Shown here one piece after another: positions 48,769 to 57,032 of a stretch of 64,000 nt of DNA; the first letter of the stretch is position 1; the number at the start of each line of letters is the position of its first letter. Both the position numbers and the translations under genes were made by a program. Where the stretch lies: positions 868,001 through 932,000 of the forward strand of contig CP048718.1 in assembly GCA_022641835.1 (NCBI GenBank), written 5' to 3'. The DNA is from Petasospora fabianii. Lineage: Eukaryota; Ascomycota; Saccharomycetes; Phaffomycetales; Wickerhamomycetaceae. The notes under the pieces are model-generated. The model was not told the DNA's origin. It searched no databases and worked only from the letters and a program-made list of their open reading frames with translations.

Positions 48769-49435
48769 GGTTGTTGAATCGGGGGTAGTTGTGTAACAGA
48801 GTTTTGAGATGCAAGTTTTGATGTGAGTAAACTTGGTCTTGCAGCAGATTGTCCAGTTTGGAAAAGCCGTTGACCAGCACTATTCTCTGTGAAGGATGGA
48901 CGATGTGTATGTGAAGGAGGATCAGCTCTTGGGGAATGAATTGCAGCACTTGGAGATGTTCCATATGCACCTCTTAGATTGCTGTTCATGAACTGATGCT
49001 GCTTGAATGAGTTATTAGGGAATGATTGAGAAGTGGTGGAATTGACTGAGGATGAGAATGTGTACTGTGAAGGGGATTGTCTAAAAGACTGTGCTGTTTG
49101 ATACGATTCAGGCATAAATGCTGAGTTTGTTGAGTTACCCGTTAGTGTTGTCTGAACCTCTTGTCCCGGGATGACAATGGGTTGACTTGAATCATGTTCA
49201 AGCTGTGGTCGGTCGTTGCCCTGTGATTGTTAGTGTATGTACTTTACATGACAATCAACTATTCAGTCACTCAGTCTCACTGGCATCCTAAAGAGAAACA
49301 AGCGAAGAGCCCGTAACCGGGCCTGAGCCCGCAGCTGCGGGCTAGAGAGACAGAGACAGAGACAGAGCGAGTCATTGACCATTGGATAGACAAAAGCCGT
49401 ATACCCATGATTGAAGGAACTGTACTCACCTGCAT
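47481..49435 (-). CDS. Pho85 cyclin, PCL6/PCL7 type, one intron
   Basis: This is a cyclin partner of the Pho85 kinase; in yeast Pcl6/Pcl7 control glycogen metabolism. The C-terminal half is the cyclin domain: FHGRNVPAISIHSYLTRVL, LKYCPVTNEVFLTLLVYFDR, FVMDSYNIHRLIIAGITVAS, KFFSDIFYKNSRYAKVGGL and LNHLELQFLLLTDF, closest to Pcl6/Pcl7. The N-terminal ~330 residues are Ser/Gln/His-rich, with a poly-Gln run. The frame is open upstream of the first ATG (49115) to an acceptor at 49221. A two-codon exon (ATGCAG, 49430-49435) with donor GTGAGT and branch CACTAAC joins in frame, giving 581 residues. The cyclin is sure; the tiny exon is likely. Confidence 0.82.
48731..48768. repeat. CAA/TTG repeat encoding poly-Gln in the cyclin gene
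   Basis: A run of about 11-12 TTG units on + (CAA on the coding strand) that encodes the Gln tract of the PCL-type cyclin. Confidence 0.8.
49326..49370. repeat. 18-bp perfect palindrome plus GAGACA repeats in the cyclin intron
   Basis: AGCCCGCAGCTGCGGGCT (49326-49343) is a perfect palindrome. It is directly followed by (GAGACA)n to about 49367. Both lie within the proposed 209-nt intron (49221-49429). Confidence 0.75.
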
Positions 49436-49952
49436 CAGAGCTTCGAGTGTGAGAGACCGGCTGGGTAGGCGCTATGCGAAGACGGTGGGCTGGATGACTG
49501 AGTGGAGAGGGCTGTTTTGGTTATAGCCGCCAGGGCTTATTTCTTGTTTTGATCAACGTGATGTTTTTGGTGCGGTGTTTCGCGGCTGAACGGTGGGGGC
49601 GTGGTGATGAGTAAGCAGGTTAAAAGAAGGAGTATTATACTTATTTTGGTTCTTCTTTATATATATTTAGAATAGTTGTGATGATATACTATCTCTGTAT
49701 ACTGATATATCTTATGTACCCTCACAACTCATAAATAAATCCCATAAATCCTACAATGTTAAAGGTACATGAAACCTAGGAACACACGCTTAAAGGGCCC
49801 CGTGGGCAGAAACGGTACGGCCACGGGCAGAAAAGTTTCTGTGCGTGGCCATACCAGTATACTTTCTATGCTCTCCTCGTCTTAAACAAAAGGAAGCTTT
49901 CTAAAGGGTGGACCCATAGAATAACCATCTCCAAACGCTACACACCCACAAC
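49436..49952. other. Divergent promoter PCL-type cyclin / PET117
   Basis: No gene is seen. The stretch contains a CGCGGC motif near 49570 and a GGTACGGCCACGGGCAG segment near 49815. Confidence 0.45.
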
Positions 49953-50297
49953 ATGTCTAGAGCTTCCAAGATTACACTCTTCACGTCTATTGTTGCCACC
50001 ACAATCACAGTGGCGTGGGTCCATAAGGTCCAAGAAGAGGAGAAACAAGTGAGTTTAACCTGCCCGTATGGGCATCACATCATGTCTATCCGGAGCAGTT
50101 AACTAACATCATCCAAGGCACTACACCAGGGTCCTATCAAAGATGCTAAGAGAATGGAGGAGAAGAGACTTAAGAAGAAGCTGCTTGTCAATCAACAGGA
50201 ACACGAATACCAACAAGAGCTTAGAAAGAAGTTTGAACAGATACAACCGTTGTCTGGTAAGACAGTAACGGGACCCGAGGAAGACTCAGAGAAATGA
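49953..50297 (+). CDS. PET117: Cytochrome c oxidase assembly factor PET117, one intron
   Basis: This small mitochondrial inner-membrane protein is required for complex IV assembly, acting with Cox15 in heme A synthesis. Exon 1 is 49953-50048 (32 codons), the intron 50049-50117 (69 nt: GTGAGT, branch AACTAAC, AAG) and exon 2 50118-50297. The product is 91 residues: MSRASKITLFTSIV with one N-terminal membrane segment, then ALHQGPIKDAKRM at the splice junction, matching the Pet117 core ALHLGPVKDAER, and a charged helix to the end. S. cerevisiae Pet117 is 107 residues and intronless. Each exon alone is below 60 codons. Confidence 0.92.
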
Positions 50298-50624
50298 TAT
50301 ATGAAAGGCACAACAAACACACACATAACACACACAAGCTACATAACGACGAACCAATCACTTTGTATATATAAACCAACATTGCATTAACGACCTTTGA
50401 AACGATGCCACATTGTAGTTTATGTTTGACTCGGATAGTGCAACTGAGTCAAATCCTCCCTTCGCGAGTCTTTACCGAATCGCGCTAAGTTTCCAAATCC
50501 CGTTGTCTCGTTGCTCGGCCTGCGGGAAACGTTACACTCACTTTTCCCCAGCCTTAGGTAACCTTATAAATAGGACACATCCGCTTGTATTGATACAATT
50601 GTCGCTCACCCATAAGATATTGAT
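50298..50624. other. Intergenic PET117 / MMF1
   Basis: MMF1 promoter. It has TTCGCGAGTC at 50461 and ATCGCGC about 20 bp later; no gene. Confidence 0.5.
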
Positions 50625-51377
50625 ATGTCATTCATCCAAACTACTCTTCGTTCCGCCAGAACTCAGTCTAGACTTCTCTCAATCTCCAGAAACATGTCCA
50701 CTATCACTCCAGTATGTGCATTCCTTATCGCTCTGTTCTATCAGGTGATGCGGTTAGTCTATGCCATTGTCCAACCGACATCCACCGTCCCTTTACAGAG
50801 TCAACATAGAACTCTACTAACTCTAAGGTATAGGTTGCTACCAAGAACGCTCCACCAGCTGCTGCTTCTTACTCCCAGGCCATTAAGGTCAACGGTACGT
50901 ATCGCCGAGAAGGGGATATGTTCCTCTATTACCAAACTCTGCTATGAAAGTAACTAACACATGCTAAAGGTTTCATCTACGTCTCCGGTCAGGTTCCATT
51001 GACCCCAGAGGGTAAGGCCGTTGAAGGTGAATTCCCAGACAGAGCCGACAGAGTTATTCAGAACGTTAAGGCTATCTTGGAAGAGGCCAACTCTGGTCTT
51101 AACAAGATTGTTAAGAGTAAGTTGTCTATTCATATCAAATAAGTCAATTGATTACTAACAATCCATCAGTCAATGTCTTCTTGACCGACATGGCCAAGTT
51201 TGCCGAGTTTAACACCGTTTACGCTAAGTACTTCAACGAACACAAGCCAGCTAGATCTTGTGTTGCCGTTAGAGAATTGCCATTGGGTGTTGATGTAAGT
51301 TCAATCATTCCCTAACAAGTTAATCAAATACTAACATCCTTTAGGTTGAGATGGAAGCCGTTGCCGTTGAGAACTAA
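50625..51377 (+). CDS. MMF1: RidA/YjgF family protein MMF1, five exons
   Basis: This deaminase hydrolyses reactive enamine/imine intermediates of amino-acid metabolism; in yeast Mmf1 is mitochondrial. Exons are 50625-50711, 50834-50894, 50970-51116, 51170-51294 and 51345-51377. Introns are 122, 75, 53 and 50 nt, all GT-AG with TACTAAC or AACTAAC branch sites and matching phases. The product is 150 residues: a presequence ([19 protein letters not shown]), then [32 protein letters not shown], catalytic-region [19 protein letters not shown] and AVEN. An internal Met at residue 24 (MSTITP) falls where the cytosolic paralogue Hmf1 starts. Confidence 0.95.
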
Positions 51378-51779
51378 GATGTCTTAGTCAACGATCAATC
51401 TCATTGATAAATCTCGCTGATCAATCACACTGATCAATCACAAATCGATCACTGATCAAACAAATACAAAAGCAAATAATGTATGCACGACTATCTTTGT
51501 CTCATTGTAGATTCTGTGTTGATCAACCAACCACCAATTACTAGATAGCTGGTATCCTACGATTATCGATAAGCATTCATCAGTGGCCCGTGGTTAACCG
51601 ATAGATTCTCCGCGCCAAAGCGAGATCAAAGAAAACCCAAACAGATCCAAAAACCCTCTGCTGATACTGATACTTCTTTATGCATTATGTCACATAATGT
51701 AAACCAGGTATTATACCGTAGGGTTCGTTTTTTGGTATTTTCTAAGGATGATCACGTGCTTGAGATTAGGGCAGTCACA

Positions 51780-51799
51780 TTTTTCGCTAAAGCGAAAAA
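51780..51799. promoter_or_regulatory. TTTTTCGCT inverted repeat upstream of RPL34
   Basis: TTTTTCGCT-AA-AGCGAAAAA, 9-bp arms with a 2-bp centre, 150 bp upstream of the ATG. One half-site (TTTTTCGC) recurs upstream of RPS28 at 46524. Confidence 0.45.
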
Positions 51800-51839
51800 A
51801 CAAACATCCCAACACCACAACAAAATTTTCCAATCGCGA

Positions 51840-51848
51840 GAGTTCGCG
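51840..51848 (+). promoter_or_regulatory. GAGTTCGCG promoter element (RPL34)
   Basis: 102 bp upstream of the RPL34 ATG and directly preceded by ATCGCGA, the same pairing as upstream of RPS28. Confidence 0.5.
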
Positions 51849-51949
51849 TCGTTTGGCAGGCGGAGCAGGACGGTGAAAATTGAGGACATTGAGTTTCACT
51901 ACTAACACATCATAGGGTATAGTAATAGAGAGATACCACACATTCCAAG

Positions 51950-52781
51950 ATGGCTCAGAGAGTTACCTACAGAAGAAGAAACCCATGTACGTACAGGACG
52001 AATTATTGAATGGGGAAATATCGACGTATCATCAAGCAAAGGACAGAACGGACAGCGTACATCATCAACTATAAAACATCATGTTCAAGATTTATCAATA
52101 CAAAGGGCAAGCACTACAAATATGGGATATCAACGACAAGAACACCATTATCTACGAAGTACAATCATCACAAGCTAAGACTTTTGCAAAGAAGCAGATT
52201 GGAATCACGGCTAATACTCAGATGGAGTTATAACGGAAAGACTGTTATCATGTAAAGACCAATATCACTACACACACAGCACAGAAGCACAGGATCATAT
52301 CCATTATTTTGAACAACTATACCCACTGCACCGTCAAACCATCAGCACAAAGATATAACACCATACGCCGTCTGTTTGCCCTTTGGATACAAAGTGCACC
52401 CCAGAAAGTTATAACCCAGAACACTATACTAACATACTCACAGACAACACCAGATCTAACAAGATCAAAGTTGTTAAGACTCCAGGTGGTAAGCTCGTTG
52501 CTCAGCACGTCAAGAAGTCTGGTACCAGACCAAAGTGTGGTGACTGTGGTACCGCTCTCCCAGGTATCTCTTCTTTGAGACCAAGAGAGTACGCTCAGGT
52601 TTCCAAGACTCACAAGACCGTCTCTAGAGCTTACGGTGGTTCCAGATGTGCCAACTGTGTTAAGGACAGAATCACCAGAGCCTTCTTGATTGAGGAGCAG
52701 AAGATTGTTAAGAGAGTTTTGAAGGAGCAGGCTGAGAAGGAGAAGAAGGCTGAGAAGAAGGCTTCCAAGTCTAAGAAGTAA
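51950..52781 (+). CDS. RPL34: Ribosomal protein eL34 (RPL34), one long intron
   Basis: This is a component of the 60S ribosomal subunit. Exon 1 is 51950-51986 ([12 protein letters not shown] plus one base), the intron 51987-52443 (457 nt: GTACGT, TACTAAC at 52427-52433, CAG) and exon 2 52444-52781. The junction rebuilds [20 protein letters not shown], identical to the yeast pattern. The product is 124 residues (yeast 121). The zinc-ribbon cysteines are in [10 protein letters not shown] and RCANC. The C-terminus is Lys-rich. The intron is by far the longest here, as is usual for yeast ribosomal protein genes. I could not identify a snoRNA within it. Confidence 0.97.
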
Positions 52782-53301
52782 AGTTTAAAGCATTTGTAAA
52801 GTAATACGGTTGTTTTAATCCAAAAAGCACATAATGGTTTAATTTGATTGATGTAGAGAAGGTGTCATTCTTGATAACAAATTGATCCAGTACCTGATCT
52901 AGTACCTTTAGTAGGGGGTCGTGCCCGGTACCATTTCTTGAAACTTGGCTGTGCGCCTTTTTAGGAAATTCGACTTGAACTATCAACGTCATCGATACGG
53001 TGGGAGATACTCTTAACAATCACTCATCTCTTTGTGAAGTATTGTCGATCATCCTCATTATATAACACCTCAACGAAGCGGTTGTCATCTTTATTTATTG
53101 TACCGCCCGTTTGTTCCCTCATTTTGAATCAGTCTAGTTTACCGCCGAGAGGCGACAACACTTATATCAAGATCACCAAAGAGAAAGAACACACTGCATT
53201 GATCGTATCCTTGGTTACACAATCAGAAACTGTATACCAGAGACTTTCCTATATCTCTAGAGAACTTCAGGGCTTAACAGGTTGCCCCCCAGCTTGTCTA
53301 G
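52782..53301. other. Intergenic RPL34 / NEO1
   Basis: NEO1 promoter; no RNA gene, repeat or extra ORF is supported. Confidence 0.5.
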
Positions 53302-56300
53302 ATGCCCCCTTCCAAGTTTGACTCTGTCCCACAACATCGACAGAGTAGTGTTTCATCCTTTGATCGACAGTTTGACGACTCTCTTGAAGCTGCATTGGCA
53401 AATATTGGTGGTGATACATTCCAGTATAACAAATCTCGTCAAAACAGTATCTCGAACTTATCCCACAACTCAGATTTCAACAACATACCTTTGCAGAACA
53501 TGAACTCCAATCAACGTAAGGATTCATTCGACCAGTTGCTCAACACAGATAACACACCACTGATTGGTGGTGAATCATCCAATCCAAAACCACAAAGAAA
53601 CAATGGTGGGTTTTGGTCCAATCTCCAGAACTCATTTAAGCACAAATTCCGAAGCGTCTCACCCACATCGCTGTCTAGACGCAATAGTACAAGTGTTCGG
53701 TTAACCGATAAGCATATAGAGAGAACAGTGTACCCAGGTATACCAGGAAGCTCCTTCCCATCTAATGCCATCTCAAACGCAAAGTATAACCCAATCACAT
53801 TCGTCCCATTAATCCTCTATGAACAATTCAAATTCTTTTTCAATTTATACTTTTTGCTCGTTGCCTTATCACAGGCAATCCCGGCATTGAGAATTGGATA
53901 CCTCTCATCATATGTTGTTCCATTGGCATTTGTGCTTACAGTCACAATGAGTAAAGAAGCACTCGATGATATTCAAAGAAGGAGACGTGATGCCGAATCC
54001 AATAACGAGTTGTATGAAGTTATCGGAAGAACAAAGTTAGTTCCAAGTAAGGACTTGAGTGTTGGTGATTTGGTCAAATTGCATAAGGATAGAAGAATTC
54101 CTGCTGATATGATCTTGCTCCAGTCTAGTGAGAACACAGGTGAGTCTTTCATTAAGACGGATCAGTTGGATGGTGAGACTGACTGGAAGCTGAGAATTGC
54201 TACGCCTTTGACTCAAAACCTTCCTGTTGATGAGCTCAAGAACATTATGATCACCGCTTCTGCCCCAGAGAAGTCTATCCACTCTTTCATCGGAAGGCTT
54301 AACCTAGATCATCAACAGACTGGTTTGACCGTTGATAACACATTATGGGCTAACACAGTTCTTGCTTCAGGTACTGCTATAGGCTGTGTCATATACACTG
54401 GTCTCGATACAAGACAGGCTATGAATACTACGATTTCTGGTGTTAAGACCGGTCTCTTGGAGCTTGAGATCAATCGTATCTCGAAGATCTTGTGTGCTTG
54501 TGTGTTTGTCTTGTCTTTCGGTCTTGTTGCTGTTAACGGGTTTGGTGACGATTGGTACTTAAATGTCATGAGATTTTTGATTTTGTTTTCCACCATTATC
54601 CCTGTTTCTTTGAGAGTGAACTTGGATTTGGCTAAGTCAGTTTACGCATACCAGATTGAGCATGATAATTCTATCGAGGAGACCATTGTCAGAACAAGTA
54701 CAATTCCGGAAGATTTAGGAAGAATTGAGTACCTTTTATCAGATAAGACCGGTACATTGACCCAGAACGATATGGAATTGAAAAAGTTGCATTTAGGAAC
54801 AGTCTCGTACGCTGGTGACACAATGGACATCGTTCAAGACTACGTTGCATCGATGACTTCTGCCAAGGCTACTGCTAACAAGAGAGACATGGGTGTCAGA
54901 GTCCGTGACTTAATCACTACACTTGCAATTTGTCACAATGTCACACCAACGATTGAAGATGGTGAGGTCACATACCAAGCCGCTTCTCCAGATGAAATTG
55001 CTATTGTGAAATTCACTGAACAGGTTGGTTTGTCACTGTTCAAGAGGGATCGTCACAGTATGTGTTTGGTGCATGATGCCACTGGTACTAACTTCACATA
55101 TGACATTTTGCAAATGTTCCCATTCAACTCCGATACCAAGAGAATGGGTATTGTTGTCCGTGATGTTGTCAAAGATGAGTATTGGTTCTTGATCAAGGGT
55201 GCTGATACCGTCATGAGTAAACTCGTTCAATCTAATGACTGGCTGGATGAAGAGACGAGTAATATGGCTAGAGAAGGTTTGAGAACGTTAGTCATTGCCA
55301 GAAAGAAGATAAGTGCTAAGATCTATGAGACTTTTAAGGAGAAGTATGATCAGGCTTCTGCTTCCATGTTGAACAGAGATGCAGAGATGCAAAAGGTGAT
55401 CAGTCAATACTTGGAGAATGGTCTTGAACTATTGGGTCTCACAGGTGTTGAGGATAAACTTCAGAAAGATGTGAAGACTTCGATTGAACTCTTGAGAAAC
55501 GCAGGAATAAAGATCTGGATGCTTACCGGTGACAAAGTTGAAACTGCTCGTTGTGTGTCAGTGAGTGCTCGTTTAATATCTAGAGGTCAATATGTACACA
55601 CTATCACAAAGAAGACTAAAGTTGAAGGTGCCATGTCCGCTCTTGAATACCTCAGAACGAACACAAACTCATGTCTTTTGATTGATGGTGAGTCTTTGGG
55701 TCTCTACTTGAGACACTACAGACAGGAGTTCTTTAACATTGTTGTACAGCTTCCATGTGTCATTGCCTGTCGTTGTACCCCACAGCAGAAGGCTGACGTT
55801 GCCGTTTTGATCAGAGAGGCCACTAAGAAGAGGGTTTGTTGTATCGGTGACGGTGGTAACGATGTCAGCATGATCCAATGTGCAGATGTTGGTGTTGGTA
55901 TTGTTGGTAAGGAAGGTAAGCAGGCTTCTTTGGCTGCTGACTTTTCAATCACCCAATTTTGTCATTTGACTACTTTGCTCCTTTGGCACGGAAGAAACAG
56001 TTATAAGAGATCTGCCAAGTTGGGCCAGTTTGTGATCCATAGAGGTTTGTTGATCTCTGTTGCACAGGCTATCTTCTCCATCACATCTTCGTACGAACCA
56101 ATTGCCTTAATCACAGGTTTCCTCATGGTTGGGTATGCTACATGTTACACGATGATGCCGGTGTTTGCACTTGTATTTGACTATGACGTTGAGAAGGAGG
56201 TTTGCTTCGTCTTCCCTGAGCTTTACCATGAGTTGACTTCTGGTAAGTCGTTGAGTTATGCTACTTTCTTCGTCTGGGTTGCTGTTTCTTTCTACCAAGG

Positions 56301-56652
56301 TGGAATTATCCAAGGTCTGTCTCAGACTTTTACCAGTATCCAACCTGAGGACTTCACCAAGATGGTGTCTCTGTGTTTCACGGGTCTAGTTTTGAACGAA
56401 TTGGCAATGGTTGCCGTTGAAGTGCACACATGGAACAAGACTATGATATTTTCTGAACTTGCCACGTTGGGTCTCTACATTGGATCGATTCCACTCTTGG
56501 CTGACTACTTTGATCTTGACTTTATGACTTCAACTACTTTTGCATGGCAGATGGCTGTGATCTTGGCCCTATCCATTATTCCTATTTGGCTGTCTAAGGT
56601 GGTGTACAAGAAACTGTATCCTCCAAACTACGCCAAGGTACAAGGCTACTGA
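53302..56652 (+). CDS. NEO1: P4-type ATPase (phospholipid flippase) NEO1
   Basis: This Golgi/endosomal aminophospholipid flippase of the monomeric, Cdc50-independent P4 class is essential in S. cerevisiae. The 1116-residue protein has a disordered N-terminus (about 1-130), then FVPLILYEQFKFFFNLYFLL (helix 1), DQLDGETDWKLR (actuator), the phosphorylation site Asp481 in DKTGTLTQND, KGADT (nucleotide domain), MLTGDKVETARC and the hinge GDGGNDVSMIQ. About ten membrane segments follow the usual P4 order, and the C-terminus YPPNYAKVQ matches Neo1. The CTG codon in DWKLR supports CTG=Leu. No intron. Confidence 0.96.
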   Translation: MPPSKFDSVPQHRQSSVSSFDRQFDDSLEAALANIGGDTFQYNKSRQNSISNLSHNSDFNNIPLQNMNSNQRKDSFDQLLNTDNTPLIGGESSNPKPQRNNGGFWSNLQNSFKHKFRSVSPTSLSRRNSTSVRLTDKHIERTVYPGIPGSSFPSNAISNAKYNPITFVPLILYEQFKFFFNLYFLLVALSQAIPALRIGYLSSYVVPLAFVLTVTMSKEALDDIQRRRRDAESNNELYEVIGRTKLVPSKDLSVGDLVKLHKDRRIPADMILLQSSENTGESFIKTDQLDGETDWKLRIATPLTQNLPVDELKNIMITASAPEKSIHSFIGRLNLDHQQTGLTVDNTLWANTVLASGTAIGCVIYTGLDTRQAMNTTISGVKTGLLELEINRISKILCACVFVLSFGLVAVNGFGDDWYLNVMRFLILFSTIIPVSLRVNLDLAKSVYAYQIEHDNSIEETIVRTSTIPEDLGRIEYLLSDKTGTLTQNDMELKKLHLGTVSYAGDTMDIVQDYVASMTSAKATANKRDMGVRVRDLITTLAICHNVTPTIEDGEVTYQAASPDEIAIVKFTEQVGLSLFKRDRHSMCLVHDATGTNFTYDILQMFPFNSDTKRMGIVVRDVVKDEYWFLIKGADTVMSKLVQSNDWLDEETSNMAREGLRTLVIARKKISAKIYETFKEKYDQASASMLNRDAEMQKVISQYLENGLELLGLTGVEDKLQKDVKTSIELLRNAGIKIWMLTGDKVETARCVSVSARLISRGQYVHTITKKTKVEGAMSALEYLRTNTNSCLLIDGESLGLYLRHYRQEFFNIVVQLPCVIACRCTPQQKADVAVLIREATKKRVCCIGDGGNDVSMIQCADVGVGIVGKEGKQASLAADFSITQFCHLTTLLLWHGRNSYKRSAKLGQFVIHRGLLISVAQAIFSITSSYEPIALITGFLMVGYATCYTMMPVFALVFDYDVEKEVCFVFPELYHELTSGKSLSYATFFVWVAVSFYQGGIIQGLSQTFTSIQPEDFTKMVSLCFTGLVLNELAMVAVEVHTWNKTMIFSELATLGLYIGSIPLLADYFDLDFMTSTTFAWQMAVILALSIIPIWLSKVVYKKLYPPNYAKVQGY

Positions 56653-57032
56653 TTTGTGGTATCTCTTACAATATTAATGATATATTAACGACTTCATCTT
56701 AGGACTCCATGTAGAGATTCCTTTATATATAAACATAGATATAAAGCAAAGGCACTTTCCGCGAATCCATACGGCTAGAACCATATATACTCAGCTGCAT
56801 GAGTCCCTTTTCCGTGCGTCCGCTAAATTCAAATGCACCTATATCCGTCAAACGATCTTTCTAGATCTCTCTTTGTGTGTCCACTGAGAACTGGACTTAG
56901 TTCTGAGAGACTTTGTTACTTGGATCGTATCAGATCGCCAGTATCCAACGATCTGTTGACACGGAAGATCACGACTCCTTTGCAAGGTACAAAGCGCACG
57001 TGGAGAAGGTCGATCATCTTGCCACAATCAGC
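56653..57032. other. Intergenic NEO1 / SYG1
   Basis: SYG1 promoter and leader. A 67-codon ORF from 56833 in another frame overlaps the SYG1 start and could act as an upstream ORF if transcription begins before it; no homology. Confidence 0.45.

Larger units (their letters stand above)
51378..51949. other. RPL34 promoter region
   Basis: No gene is supported; two overlapping ORFs here look like chance. It holds a CACGTG (about 51755), a TTTTTCGCT/AGCGAAAAA hairpin (51780-51799) and the GAGTTCGCG element. Confidence 0.5.

Noticed and set aside
51687-51941. Overlapping ORFs on both strands upstream of RPL34
   Set aside because: They lie over promoter motifs (TTTTTCGCT hairpin, GAGTTCGCG) and have no homology.
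52010-52255. 81-codon ORF inside the RPL34 intron
   Set aside because: All three frames are open because the intron is A/C-rich; no homology.
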